Assembly (NCBI RefSeq): GCF_029227915.1
Contig: NC_079887.1
Location: 5,580,001 to 5,644,000, forward strand
From: Hydractinia symbiolongicarpus
Taxonomy: Eukaryota > Cnidaria > Hydrozoa > Anthoathecata > Hydractiniidae
Direction of reading: 5' to 3'
Length of the DNA stretch: 64,000 nucleotides
A program made the position numbers and the translations under genes. This document shows positions 1 through 13,399 of this stretch, piece by piece (within the stretch, counting starts at the first letter, position 1; every line of letters begins with the position of its first letter). Below the pieces are notes generated by a model that made no database searches, was not told the DNA's origin, and worked only from the letters and a program-made list of their open reading frames with translations.

Positions 1-221
1 CACAGCGCCCAGTGTAATCGCTGAGTTGCGGCAATCATGTTTAATTAAAAAGAATGTTATTTCTTGGAGTCCAATTGTCTCACTTTCACATTTATAAGGT
101 CATAGCCCAAAGTCAGTTCAATTAAGTCCCACAGTCAATCGTTTCATTGTTAAAAGCGATGCAACCTAGTAATAGAGGAAAAGTATTGCAAAATACATGA
201 TGGTACGAATATGTGATCAAA

Positions 222-251
222 CCGTTGTAACTCAAACGGACTGACACCGTT
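222..251. other. CCGTT / AACGG / CCGTT cluster, one per monomer (example)
   Basis: CCGTT (222-226), AACGG (235-239) and CCGTT (247-251) form two overlapping inverted repeats with loops of 8 and 7 bases. A fourth related motif, AACGG in ATAACGGCTAGG, lies about 60 bases on. Many monomers carry AGCGG for the middle arm, which would still pair as G-T in RNA. The cluster may be chance in an array derived from one ancestor. Confidence 0.5.
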
Positions 252-1109
252 AGAAAGTCAATGATATGTACTTTTTGAAATTGTCGCTACATTTTCAGCG
301 CGTTATAACGGCTAGGATTGGTCCAACAGTAAAAATTGACTTTTTTATCTAAATTTTTAAATGAAGCGCTACCACAGCGCCAAGTGTAATCGCTGAGTTC
401 CGGCAATCATGTCAAATTAATAAGAATGTTATTTCTTGAAGTCCAATTGTCTCACTTATAATATTTATAACGTCACAGTCCAAATCAGTTCAATTAAGTC
501 CCACAGTCAATCGTTTCACTGTTAAAAGCGATGCAACCTAGTAATACCAGGAAAATATCGCTAAATACATGTTGGTAGGAGTATGTGACGCAACCCTTGT
601 AACTGAAGCGGATTGATACCGATAGAAAGTCAATGAAATGTAATTCTTGAAACTGTCACTATTTCTTCAGCGCGCAATAACGGCTAGGATTGGTCCCACA
701 GTAAAAATGACTTATTTATCTAAATTTTTAAATGAAGCGCTACCACAGCGCCCAGTGTAATCGCTGAGTCCCGGCAATCATGTCAAATTAAAAAGAATGT
801 TATTTCTTGGAGTCGAATTGTCTCCTTTATCACATTTATCAGGTCACAGTCCAAAGTTAATTCAATTACGTCCCACACTCAATCGTTTCATTGTTAAAAG
901 CGATGCAACCTAGTAATATCAGAAAGATATCGCTAAATACATGTTGGTACGAATATGTGACCAAACCGTTGTAACTCAAACGGACTCACATCGTTAGAAA
1001 GTCAATGAAATGTACTTTTGGAAACTGTCGCTATATTTTCAGTGCACGATAACGGCTAGGATTGGTCCCACAGTAAAAATTGACTTTCTTATCTAAATTT
1101 TTAAATGAA

Positions 1110-1124
1110 GCGCTACCACAGCGC
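1110..1124. other. GCGCT-5-AGCGC inverted repeat at the monomer junction (example)
   Basis: GCGCT, the spacer ACCAC, and AGCGC form a five-base-pair inverted repeat across the end of one monomer and the start of the next. It recurs in most monomers. F-type monomers keep both arms with spacer AGCAC. Some subtypes break it: GTGCT before AGCGC, GCACT before AGCAC (which still pairs only in part), and the CCCC type. Confidence 0.6.
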
Positions 1125-1699
1125 CCAGTGTAATCGCTGAGTTTCAGCAATCATGTCAAATTAAGAAGAATGTTATTTCTTGGAATTCAATTGTCTCACT
1201 TATAACATTTATAAGGTCACAGTCCAAAATCAGTTCAATTAAGTGCCACAGTCAATTGTTTCACTGTTAAAAGCGATGCAACATAGTAATATGAGAAAAA
1301 TATCGCTAAATACATGTTGGTACAAATATGTGACCCAATCGTTGTAACTGAAGCGGATTAATACTGTCAGAATGTCAATGAAATGTACTTTTTGAAACTA
1401 TCTTTATTTCTTCAGCGCATGATAAGAGCTAGGATTGGTCCAACAGTAAAAAATGACTTATTAATCTAAATTTTTAAATGAAGTGCTACCACAGCGCCCA
1501 GTGTAATCGCTGAGTTGCGGCAATCATGTTGAATTAAGAAGAATGTTATTTCTTGGAGTCCAATTGTCTCATTTATCACATATATCAGGTCTCTGTCTAA
1601 AATTAGTTCACTTAAGTCCCACAGTCAATCGTTTCATTGTTAAAAGCGATGCAACCTAGTAATATCAGAAAAATATCGTTAAATACATGTTGGTACGAA

Positions 1700-3955
1700 T
1701 ATGTGACCCAATCGTTGTAACTCAAACGGACTTACACCCTTAGAAAGTCAGTTAAGTGTACTTTTTGAAACTGTCGCTAATTCTTCAGCGCGTGATAAGG
1801 GCCAGGATTGGTCCCACAGTAAAAAATGACTTATTAATCTAAATTTTTAAATGAAGTGCTACCACAGCGCCCATTGTAATCGCTGAGTTCGGGCAATCAG
1901 GTCAAGTTAAGAAGAATGTTATTTCATGGAGTCCAATTGTCTCACTTATCACATTTATAAGGTCATAGTCCAAAGTTAGTTCAATTAAGTCCCACAGTCA
2001 ATCGTTTCATTGTTAAAAGCAATGCAACCTAGTAATATCGGTAAGATATCACTATTTACATGTTGGCACGAATATATGACGCAACTGTTGTAGTTGAAAC
2101 GGACTGATACCGTTAGAAAGTCAATGAAATGTAGTATTTGAAACTATCTCTATTTCTTCAGCGCGCACTAAGGGCTAGGATTGGTCCCACAGTAAAAATT
2201 GTATTATTTATTTAAATTTTTAAATGAAGCGCTACCACAGCGCCCAGTGTAATCGCTGAGTTTCGGCAGTCATGTCAAATTAAGAAGATTGTTATTTCTT
2301 GGAATCCAATTGTCACACTTATAACATTTATAAGGTCACAGTCCAAAATCAGTTCAATTAAGTCCCACAGTCAATCGTTTCATTGTTAAAAGCGATGCAA
2401 CCTAGTAATATCAGAAAAATATCGCTAAATACATGTTGGTACAAATATGTGACCCAATCGTTGTAACTCAAACGGACTGACACCCTTAGAAAGTCAATGA
2501 AATGTACTTTTTGAAACTGTCTCTATTTCTTCAGCGCGCGATAACAGCTAGGGTTGGTCCCACAGTAAGAAATGACTTATTTATCTAAATTTTTAAATGA
2601 AGCGCTACCACAGCGCCCAGTGTAATCGCTGATTTTTGGAAATCACGTCAAATTAAAAAGAATTTTTTTTCTTGGAGTCCAATTGTCTCATTTATCACAT
2701 TTATCAGGTCACAGTCCAAAGTTAGTACAATTAAGTTCCACAGTCAATCGTTTCATTGTTAAAAGCGATGCAACCTAGTAATATCAGAAAATATTGCTAA
2801 ATACATGGTGGTACGAATTTGTGACCCAATCGTTGTAACTCAAACGGACTTACACCCTTAGAAAGTCAATTAAGTGTACTTTTTGAAACTGTCGCTAATT
2901 CTTCAGCGCGTGATAAGGGCCAGGATTGGTCCCAGAGTAAAAAATGACTTATTAATCTAAATTTTTAAATGAAGTGCTACCACAGCGCCCATTGTAATCG
3001 CTGAGTTCGGGCAATCAGGTCAAGTTAAGAAGAATGTTATTTCATGGAGTCCAATTGTCTCACTTATCACATTTATAAGGTCATAGTCCAAAGTTAGTTC
3101 AATTAAGTCCCACAGTCAATCGTTTCATTGTTAAAAGCAATGCAACCTAGTAATATCGGTAAGATATCACTAAATACATGTTGGCACGAATATATGACGC
3201 AACTGTTGTAGTTGAAACGGACTGATACCGTTAGAAAGTCAATGAAATGTAGTATTTGAAACTATCTCTATTTCTTCAGCGCGCACTAAGGGCTAGGATT
3301 GGTCCCACAGTAAAAATTGTATTATTTATTTAAATTTTTAAATGAAGCGCTACCACAGCGCCCAGTGTAATCGCTGAGTTTCGGCAGTCATGTCAAATTA
3401 AGAAGATTGTTATTTCTTGGAATCCAATTGTCACACTTATAACATTTATAAGGTCACAGTCCAAAATCAGTTCAATTAAGTCCCACAGTCAATCGTTTCA
3501 TTGTTAAAAGCGATGCAACCTAGTAATATCAGAAAAATATCGCTAAATACATGTTGGTACAAATATGTGACCCAATCGTTGTAACTCAAACGGACTGACA
3601 CCCTTAGAAAGTCAATGAAATGTACTTTTTGAAACTGTCTCTATTTCTTCAGCGCGCGATAACAGCTAGGGTTGGTCCCACAGTAAGAAATGACTTACTT
3701 ATCTAAATTTTTAAATGAAGCGCTACCACAGCGCCCAGTGTAATCGCTGATTTTTGGAAATCACGTCAAATTAAAAAGAATTTTTTTTCTTGGAGTCCAA
3801 TTGTCTCATTTATCACATTTATCAGGTCACAGTCCAAAGTTAGTACAATTAAGTTCCACAGTCAATCGTTTCATTGTTAAAAGCGATGCAACCTAGTAAT
3901 ATCAGAAAATATTGCTAAATACATGGTGGTACGAATTTGTGACCCAATCATTGTA
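1700..3955. repeat. Tandem duplication of a three-monomer block (offset 1118 bp)
   Basis: The monomers at 1863, 2236 and 2609 recur in order at 2981, 3354 and 3727. Diagnostic marks repeat at an offset of about 1118 bp: CCATTGTAATCGCTGAGTTC followed by GGGCAATCAGG, TTTCATGGAGT, ATATATGACGC, TTGTAGTTGAAACGG, and CTGATTTTTGGAAATCACG. The left copy starts around 1700, in the monomer before, which shares ATAAGGGCCAGGATTGG. The right copy fades around 3955. Only scattered substitutions separate the two, so this is one of the younger events in the left half. Limits are by eye. Confidence 0.88.
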
Positions 3956-4549
3956 ACTCAAACGGACTGACACCCTTGGAAGTCAATGAAATGTAGTTTT
4001 TGAAACTGTCGCTAATTTTTTAGCGCGTGATAACGGCTAGGATTGGTCCCACAGTAAAAAATTATTTGTTAATCTAAATTTTTAAATGAAGTGCTACCAC
4101 AGCGCCCAGTGTAATCGCTGAGTTGCGGCAATCATGTCAAATTAACAAGAATGTTATTTCTTGGAGTCCAATTGTCTCACTTTCACATTTATAAGGTCAC
4201 AGCCCAAAGTCAGTTAAATTAAGTCCCACAGTCAATCGTTTCATTGTTAAAACTGATGCAAACTAGTAATAGAAGAAAAGTATCGCTAAATACATGATGG
4301 TACGAATATGTGATCAAACCGTTGTAACTCAAACGGACTGACACCCTTGGAAAGTCAATGAAATGTAATTCTTGAAACTGTCGCTATTTTTTCAGCGCGC
4401 CATAACGGCTAGGATTGGTCCCACAGTAAATATGACTTATTTATCTAAATTTTTAAATGAAGCGCTACCACAGCGCCCAGTGTAATCTCTGAGTTCCGGC
4501 AATCATGTCAAATTAAAAAGAATGTTATTTCTTGGAGTCCAATTGTCTC
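3956..4549. repeat. Mixed satellite monomers
   Basis: About one and a half monomers between the trimer duplication and the long 12/13-monomer duplication. The monomer at about 4108 carries GAGTTGCGGCAATCATG and resembles the one at position 1. Nothing other than satellite is seen. Confidence 0.85.
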
Positions 4550-6710
4550 CTTTATCACATTTATCAGGTCACAGTCCAAAGTTAATTCAATTACGTCCCA
4601 CACTCAATCGCGTCATTGTTAAAAGCGATGCAACCTAGTAATATCAGAAAAATATCGCTAAATACATGTTGGTACGAATATGTGACCAAACCGTTGTAAC
4701 GCAAACGGACTCACACCGTTAGGAAGTCAATGAAATGTACTTTTGGAAGCTGTCGCTATATTTTCAGTGCGCGACAACGGCTAGGATTGGTCCCACAGTA
4801 AAAATTGACTTTCTTATCTAAATTTTTAAATGAAGCGCTACCACAGCTCCCAGTGTAATCGCTGAGTTTCGGCAATCATGTCAAATTAAGAAGAATGTTA
4901 TTTCTTGGAGTCCAATTGTCTCATTTATCACATATATCAGGTCTCTGCCTAAAGTTAGTTCAATTAAATCCCACAGTCAATCGTTTCATTGCTAAAAGCG
5001 ATGCAACCTAGTAATATCAGAAAAATATCGCTAAATACATGTTGGTACGAATATGTGACACAATCGTTGTAACTCAAACGGACTTACACCCTTAGAAAGT
5101 CAATTACATGTACTTTTTGAAACTGTCGCTAATTCTTCAGCGCGTGATAAGAGCTAGGATTGGTCCCACAGTAAAAAATGACTTATTAATCTAAATTTTT
5201 AAATGAAGTGCTACCACAGCGCCCAGTGTAATCGCTGAGTTGCGGCAATCATGTTTAATTAAGAAGAATGTTATTTCTTGGAGTCCAATTGTCTCACTTT
5301 CACATTTACATGGTCATAGCCCAAAGTCAGTTCAACTAAGTCCCACAGTCAATCGTTTCATTGTTAAAAGCGATGCAACCTAGTAATAGAAGAAAAGTAT
5401 CGCTAAATACATGATGGTACGAATATGTGATCAAACCGTTGTAACTCAAACGGACTGATACCGATAGAAAGTCAATGAAATGTAGTTCTTGAAGCTGTCG
5501 CTATTTCTTCAGCGCGCAATAACGGCTAGGATTGGACCCACAGTAAAAATGACTTATTTATCTAAATTTTTAAATGAAGCGCTACCACAGCGCCCAGTGT
5601 AATCGCTGAGTTCCGGCAATCATGTCAAATTAAAAAGAATGTTATTTCTTGGAGTCCAATTGTCTCCTTTATCACATTTATCAGGTCACAGTCCAAAGTT
5701 AATTCAATTACGTCCCACACTCAATCGTTTCATTGTTAAAAGCGATGCAACCTAGTAATATCAGAAAAATATCGCTAAATACATGTTGGTACGAATATGT
5801 GACCAAACCGTTGTAACTCAAACGGACTCACATCGTTAGAAAGTCAATGAAATGTACTTTTGGAAACTGTCGCTATATTTTCAGTGCGCGATAACGGCTA
5901 GGATTGGTCCCACAGTAAAAATTGACTTTCTTATCTAAATTTTTAAATGAAGCGCTACCACAGCGCCCAGTGTAATCGCTGAGTTTCGGCAATCATGTCA
6001 AATTAAGAAGAATGTTATTTTTTGGAATCCAATTGTCTCACTTATAACATTTATAAGGTCACAGTCCAAAATCAGTTCAATTAAGTGCCACAGACAATCG
6101 TTTCACTGTTAAAAGCGATGCAACATAGTAATATGAGAAAAATATCGCTAAATACATGTTGGTACGAATATGTGACACAACCGTTGTAACTGAAGCGGAT
6201 TAATACCGTCAGAAAGTCAATGAAATGTAGTTTTTGAAGCTGTCGCAATTTCTTCAGCGCGCGATAACGGCTAGGATTGGTCCCACAGTAAAAATGACTT
6301 ATTTATTTAAATGTTTAAATGAAGCGCTACCACAGCGCCCAGTGTAATCGCTGAGTTCCGGCAATCACGTCAAACTAAGAAGAATGTTATTTCTTGGAGT
6401 CCAATTGTCTCATTTATCACATATATCAGGTCTCTGTCTAAAGTTAGTTCATTTAAGTCCCACAGTCAATCGTTTCATTGTTAAAAGCGATGCAACCTAG
6501 TAATATCAGAAAAATATCGCTAAATACATGTTGGTACGAATATGTGACCCAATCGTTGTAACTCAAACGGACTTACACTCTTAGAAAGTCAATTAAATTT
6601 ACTTTTTGAAACTGTCGCTAATTCTTCAGCGCGTGATAAGAGCTAGGATTGGTCCCACAGTAAAAAATGACTTATTAATCTAAATTTTTAAATGAAGTGC
6701 TACCACAGCG
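4550..6710. repeat. Left copy of a long duplicated satellite block (pairs with 9020-11540)
   Basis: About six monomers whose subtype order is repeated further right. Paired marks include CACAGCTCC at 4842 and 9309, and GCGGCAATCATGTTTAATT in the monomers at 5215 and 9682, both 4467 bp apart (12 monomers). Near 5460 this copy switches from one subtype (AAACGGACTGATA) to another (CCGATAGAAAG) inside one monomer. From 5586 the partner lies 4839 bp away (13 monomers), so the left copy has lost exactly one monomer by an in-register exchange. Confidence 0.85.
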
Positions 6711-9019
6711 CCCAGTGTGATCGCTGAGTTGCGGCAATCATGTTAAATTAAGAAGAATGTTATTTCTTGGAGTCCAATTGTCTCACTTTCACTTTTATAA
6801 GGTCACAGCCCAAAATCAATTCAATTAAGTCCCACAGTCAATCGTTTCATTGTTAAAAGCGATGCAACCTAGTAATATCAGAGAAATATCGCTAAATACG
6901 TGTTGGTACCAATATGTGATCGAACCGTTGTAACTTAAACGAACTGACACCGTTAGAAAGTCAATGAAATGTACTTTTTGAAACTGTCGCTAATTCTTCA
7001 GCGCTCAATAACGGCTAAGATTGCTCCCACAGTAAAAACTGGCTTATTAATCTAAATGTTTAAATGAAGCGCTACCACAGCGTTCAGTGTAATCGCTGAG
7101 TTCCGGCATTCAGGTCAAATTAAGAAGAATGTTATTTCTTGGAATCCAATTGTCTCACTTATAACATTTATAAGATCACAGTCGAAAATCAGTTCAATTA
7201 AGTGCCACAGTCAATCGTTTCACTGTTTAAGCGATGCAACATAGTAATTTGAGAAAAATATCGCTAAATACATGTTGGTACGAATATGTGACGCAACCGT
7301 TGTAACTGAAGCGGATTAATACCGTTAAAAAGTCAATGAAATGTAGATTTTGAAACGGTCGCAATTTCTTCAGCGCGCGATAACGGCTAGGATTGGTCCC
7401 ACAGTAAAAATGACTTATTAATCTAAATTTTTAAATGAAGTGCTACCACAGCGCCCAGTGTAATCGCTGAGTTCCGGCAATCACGTCAAATTAAGAAGAA
7501 TGTTATATCTTGGAGTCCAATTGTCTCATTTATCACATATATCAGGTCACAGTCCAAAGTTAGTTCAATTAAGTCCCACAGTCAATCGTTTCAATGTTAA
7601 AAGCGATGCAACCTAGTAATATCAGAAAAGTATCGCTAAATACATGTTGGTACGAAAATGTGATCAAGCCGTTGTAACTCAAACGAACTGACACCGTTAG
7701 AAAGTCAATGATATGTACTTTTTGAAATTGTCGCTATTTCTTCAGCGCGCAATAACTGCTAGGAATGGTCTCTCAGTAAAAATGACTTATTTATCTAAAT
7801 TTTTAAATGAAGCGCTACCGCAGCGCCCAGTGTAATCGCTGAGTTCCGGCAATCATGTCAAATTAAAAAGAATGTTATTTCTTGGAGTCCAATTGTCTCC
7901 TTTATCACATTTATCAGGTCACAGTCCAAAGTTAATTCAATTACGTCCCACACTCAATAGTTTCATTGTTAAAAGCGATGCAACCTAGTAATATCAGAAA
8001 AATATCGCTAAATACATGTTGGTACGAATATGTGACCAAACCGTTGTAACTCAAACGGACTCACACTATTAGAAAGTCATTGAAATGTACTTTTGGAAAC
8101 TGTTGCTAAATTTTCAGCGCGCGATAACGGCTAGGATTGGTCCCACAGTAAAAATTGACTTTCTTATTTAAATTTTTAAATGAAGCGCTACCACAGCACC
8201 CAGTGTAATCGCTGAGTTTCGGAAATCATGTCAAATTAAGAAGAATGTTATTTCTTGGAATCCAATAGTCAAACTTATAACATTTATAAGGTCACAGTCC
8301 AAAATCAGTTCAATTAAGTGCCACAGTCAATCGTTTCACTGTTTAAAGAGATGCAACATAGTAATATGAGAAAAATATCGCTAAATACATGTTGGTACGA
8401 ATATGTGACACAACCGTTGTAACTGAAGCGGATTAATACCGTCAGAAAGTCAATGAAATGTAGTTTTTGAAACTGTCTCAATTTCTTCAGCGCGCGATAA
8501 CGGCTAGGATTGGTCCCACAGTAAAAATGACTTATTTATTTAAATTTTTAAATGAAGCGCTATCACAGCGCCCAGTGTAATCGCTGAGTTCCGGCAATCA
8601 CGTCAAATTAAGAAGAATGTTATTTCTTGGAGTCCAATTGTCTCACTTTCACATTTATAAGGTTACAGCCCAAAATCAATTCAATTAAGTCCCACAGTCA
8701 ATCATTTCATTGTTAAAAGCGATGCAACCTAGTAATATCAGAACTATATCGCTAAATACATGTTGGTACCAATATATGATCAATCCGTTGGAACTCAAAC
8801 GAACTGACACCGTTAGAAAGTCAATGAAATGTACTTTTTGAAACTGTCGCTAATTCTTCAGCGCTCAATAACGACTAAGATTGGTCCCACAGTAAAAACT
8901 GGCTTATTAATCTAAATTTTTAAATGAAGCGCTACCACAGCGTCCAGTGTAATCGCTGAGTTCCGACATTCAGGTCAAATTAAGAAGAATGTTATTTCTT
9001 GGAGTTCAATTGTCTCCTT
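6711..9019. repeat. Mixed satellite monomers
   Basis: Roughly six monomers without a tight local duplication. The subtypes include the GGTACCAATATGTGAT type (near 6905), the CAGCGTTCAGTG type (near 7080) and a copy with CCGCAGCGCCC (near 7819). The stretch 8600-9000 resembles 12660-13080: both have AGGTTACAGCCCAAAATC, ATATATGATCAATCCGTTGG and ACTGGCTTATTAATC. Nothing else is seen. Confidence 0.85.
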
Positions 9020-11540
9020 TATCACATTTATCAGGTCACAGTCCAAAGTTAATTCAATTACGTCCCACACTCAATCGCTTCATTGTTAAAAGCGATGCAA
9101 CCTAGTAATATCAGAAAAATATCGCAAAATACATGTTGGTACGAATATGTGACCAAACCGTTGTAACGCAAACGGACTCACACCGTTAGAAAGTCAATGA
9201 AATGTACTTTTGGAAGCTGTCGCTATATTTTCAGTTCGCGATAACGGCTAGGATTGGTCCCACAGTAAAAATTGACTTTCTTATCTAAATTTTTAAATGA
9301 AGCGCTACCACAGCTCCTAGTGTAATCGCTGAGTTTCGGCAATCATGTCAAATTAAGAAGAATGTTATTTCTTGGAGTCCAATTGTCTCATTTATCACAT
9401 ATATCAGGTCTCTGTCTAAAGTTGGTTCAATTAAGTCCCACAGTCAATCGTTTCATTGCTAAAAGCGATGCAACCTAGTAATATCAGAAAAATATCGCTA
9501 AATACATGTTGGTACGAATATGTGACACAATCGTTGTAACTCAAACGGACTTACACCCTTAGAAAGTCAATTATATGTACTTTTTGAAACTGTCGCTAAT
9601 TCTTCAGCGCGTGATAAGAGCTAGGATTGGTCCCACAGTAAAAAATGACTTATTAATCTAAATTTTTAAATGAAGTGCTACCACAGCGCCCAGTGTAATC
9701 GCTGAGTTGCGGCAATCATGTTTAATTAAGAAGAATGTTATTTCTTGGAGTCCAATTGTCTCACTTTCACATTTATATGGTCATAGCCCAAAGTCAGTTC
9801 AATTAAGTCCCACAGTCAATCGTTTCATTGTTAAAAGCGATGCAACCTAGTAATAGAAGAAAAGTATCGCTAAATACATGATGGTACGAATATGTGATCA
9901 AACCGTTGTAACTCAAACGGACTGACACCGTTAGAAAGTCAATGATATGTACTTTTTGAAATTGTCGCTATATTTTCAGCGCGCTATAACGGCTAGGATT
10001 GGTCCAACAGTAAAAATTGACTTTTTTATCTAAATTTTTAAATGAAGCGCTACCCCAGCGCCAAGTGTAGTCGCTGAGTTCCGGCAATCATGTCAAATTA
10101 ATAAGAATGTTATTTCTTGAAGTCCAATTGTCTTACTTATAATATTTATAACGTCACAGTCCAAATCAGTTCAATTAAATCCCACAGTCAATCGTTTCAC
10201 TGTTAAAAGCGATGCAACCTAGTAATACCAGGAAAATATCGCTAAATACATGTTGGTACGAGTATGTGACGCAACCCTTGTAACTGAAGCGGATTGATAC
10301 CGATAGAAAGTCAATGAAATGTAGTTCTTGAAACTGTCGCTATTTCTTCAGCGCGCAATAACGGCTAGGATTGGACCCACAGTAAAAATGACTTATTTAT
10401 CTAAATTTTTAAATGAAGCGCTACCACAGCGCCCAGTGTAATCGCTGAGTTCCGGCAATCATGTCAAATTAAAAAGAATGTTATTTCTTGGAGTCCAATT
10501 GTCTCCTTTATCACATTTATCAGGTCACAGTCCAAAGTTAATTCAATTACGTCCCACACTCAATCGTTTCATTGTTAAAAACGATGCAACCTAGTAATAT
10601 CAGAAAAATTTCGCTAAATACATGTTGGTACGAATATGTGACCAAACCGTTGTAACTCAAACGGACTCACATCGTTAGAAAGTCAATGAAATGTAATTTT
10701 GGAAACTGTCGCTATATTTTCAGTGCGCGATAACGGCTAGGATTGGTCCCACAGTAAAAATTGACTTTCTTATCTAAATTTTTAAATGAAGCGCTACCAC
10801 AGCGCCCAGTGTAATCGCTGAGTTTCGGCAATCATGTCAAATTAAGAAGAATGTTATTTTTTGGAATCCAATTGTCTCACTTATAACATTTATAAGGTCA
10901 CAGTCCAAAATCAGTTCAATTAAGTGCCACAGTCAATCGTTTCACTGTTAAAAGCGATGCAACATAGTAATATGAGAAAAATATCGATAAATACATGTTG
11001 GTACGAATATGTGACACAACCGTTGTAACTGAAGCGGATTAATACCGTCAGAAAGTCAATGAAATGTAGTTTTTGAAACTGTCGCAATTTCTTCAGCGCG
11101 CGATAACGGCTAGGATTGGTCCCACAGTAAAAATGACTTATTTATTTAAATGTTTAAATGAAGCGCTACCACAGCGCCCAGTGTAATCGCTGAGTTCCGG
11201 CAATCACGTCAAATTAAGAAGAATGTTATTTCTTGGAGTCCAATTGTCTCATTTATCACATATATCAGGTCTCTCTCTAAAGTTAGTTCACTTAAGTCCC
11301 ACAGTCAATCGTTTCATTGTTAAAAGCGATGCAACCTAGTAATATCAGAAAAATATCGCTAAATACATGTTGGTACGAATATGTGACCCAATCGTTGTAA
11401 CTCAAACGGACTTACACTCTTAGAAAGTCAATTAAATGTACTTTTTGAAACTGTCGCTAATTCTTCAGCGCGTAATAAGAGCTAGGATTGGTCCCACAGT
11501 AAAAAATGACTTATTAATCTAAATTTTTAAATGAAGCGCT
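9020..11540. repeat. Right copy of a long duplicated satellite block (pairs with 4550-6710)
   Basis: Seven monomers matching 4550-6710 in subtype order, with one extra monomer at about 10054-10424. That extra monomer is the AATACCAGG/ACCGATAG subtype also seen at 373-743. The right end, near 11540, joins a monomer carrying CAGCGTCCAGTG; the left copy instead continues into GAGTTGCGGC at 6710. Together the two copies suggest an HOR of 12-13 monomers (about 4.5-4.8 kb) in this part of the array, though only two copies are visible. Confidence 0.85.
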
Positions 11541-13399
11541 ACCACAGCGTCCAGTGTAATCGCTGAGTTCCGGCATTCAGGTCAAATTAAGAAGAATGTT
11601 ATTTCTTGGAGTTCAATTGTCTCCTTTATCACATTTATCAGGTCACAGTCCAAAGTTAGTTCAATTAAGTCCCACAGTCAATCATTTCATTGTTAAAAGC
11701 GATGCAACCTAGTAATATCAGAACAATATCGCTAAATACATGTTGGTACCAATATATGATCAATCCGTTGGAACTCCAACGAACTGACACCGTTAGAAAG
11801 TCAATGAAATGTACTTTTTGAAACTGTCGCAATTTGTTCAGCGCGCGATAATGGCTAGGATTGGTCCCACAGTAAAAATGACTTATTAATCTAAATTTTT
11901 AAATGAAGCGCTACCACAGCGCCCAGTGTAATCGCTGAGTTCCGGCAATCATGTCAAATTAAAAAGAATGTTATTTCTTAGAGTCCAATTGTCTCCTTTA
12001 TCACATTTATCAGGTCACAGTCCAAAGTTAATTCAATTACGTCCCACACTCAATAGTTTCATTGTTAAAAGCGATGCAACCTAGTAATATCAGAAAAGTA
12101 TCGCTAAATACATGTTGGTACGAATATGTGACCAAACCGTTGTAACTCAAACGGACTCACACCATTAGAAAGTCAATGAAATGTACTTTTAGAAACTGTC
12201 GCTATATTTTCAGCGCGCGATAACGGTTAGGATTGGTCCCACAGTAAAAATTGACTTTCTTATCTAAATTTTTAAATGAAGCGCTAGCACAGCGCCCTGT
12301 GTAATCGCTGAGTTTCGGCAATCATGTCAAATTAAGAAGAATGTTATTTCTTGGAGTCCAATTGTCTCACTTATAACATTTATAAGGTCACAGTCCAAAA
12401 TCAGTTCAATTTAGTCCCACAGTCAATCGTTTCATTGTCAAAAGCGATGCAACCAAGTAATATCAGAAAAATATCGCTAAATACATGTTGGTACGAATAT
12501 GTGACCCAATCGTTGTAACTCAAACGGACTTACACCCTTAGAAAGTCAATGAAATGTACTTTTTGAAACTGTCGCTAATTCTTCAGCGCGTGATAAGGGC
12601 TAGGATTGGTCCCACAGTAAAAAATGACTTATTAATCTAAATTTTTAAATGAAGTGCTACCACAGCGCCCAGTGTAATCGCTGAGTTGCGGCAATCATGT
12701 TAAATTAAGAAGAATGTTATTTCTTGGAGTCCAATTGTCTCACTTTCACATTTATAAGGTTACAGCCCAAAATCAATTCAATTAAGTCCCACAGTCAATC
12801 ATTTCATTGTTAAAAGCGATGCAACCTAGTAATATCAGAACAATATCGCTAAATACATGTTGGTACCAATATATGATCAATCCGTTGGAACTCAAACGAA
12901 CTGACACCGTTAGTAAGTCAATGAAATGTACTTTTTGAAACTGTCGCTAATTCTTCAGCGCTCAATAACGACTAAGATTGGTCCCACAGTAAAAACTGGC
13001 TTATTAATCTAAATTTTTAAATGAAGCGCTACCACAGCGTCCAGTGTAATCGCTGAGTTCCGGCATTCAAATTAAGAAGAATGTTATTTCTTGGAGTTCA
13101 ATTGTCTCCTTTATCATATTTATCAGGTCACAGTCCAAAGTTAGTTCAATTAAGTCCAACAGTCAATCGTTTCATTGTTAAAAGCGATGCAACCTAGTAA
13201 TATCGGAAAGATATCAATAAATACATGTTGGTACGAATATGTGACGCAACTGTTGTAGTTGAAGTGAACTGATTCCGTTAGAAAGTCAATGAAATGTAGT
13301 TTTTGAAACTGTCGCAATTTGTTCAGCGCGCGATAACGGCTGGGATTGGTCCCACAGTAAAAATGACTTATTAATCTAAATTTTTAAATGAAGCGCTAC
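11541..13399. repeat. Mixed satellite monomers leading into the 8-type HOR
   Basis: About five monomers. Precursors of the later HOR types appear here. A copy with GCGCTAGCACAGCGCCCTG (F-like) starts near 12287, and copies with CAGCGTCCAGTG and CCGGCATTCA (G-like) lie near 11543 and 13033. The latter lacks about four bases before CAAATTAAG. The order is not yet the regular A-H order seen from 13.4 kb. Confidence 0.85.

Larger units (their letters stand above)
1..1699. repeat. Mixed satellite monomers, left edge
   Basis: Four and a half monomers of different subtypes, starting at 1, 373, 744, 1117 and 1490. The first two closely match the pair at 9682-10424. Shared marks are GCGGCAATCATGTTTAATT in the first, and AATACCAGG with ACCGATAGAAAG in the second. 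The offset is 9681 bp, 26 monomers. The array continues beyond the left edge, because the window opens exactly at the landmark with no flanking sequence. Confidence 0.9.
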
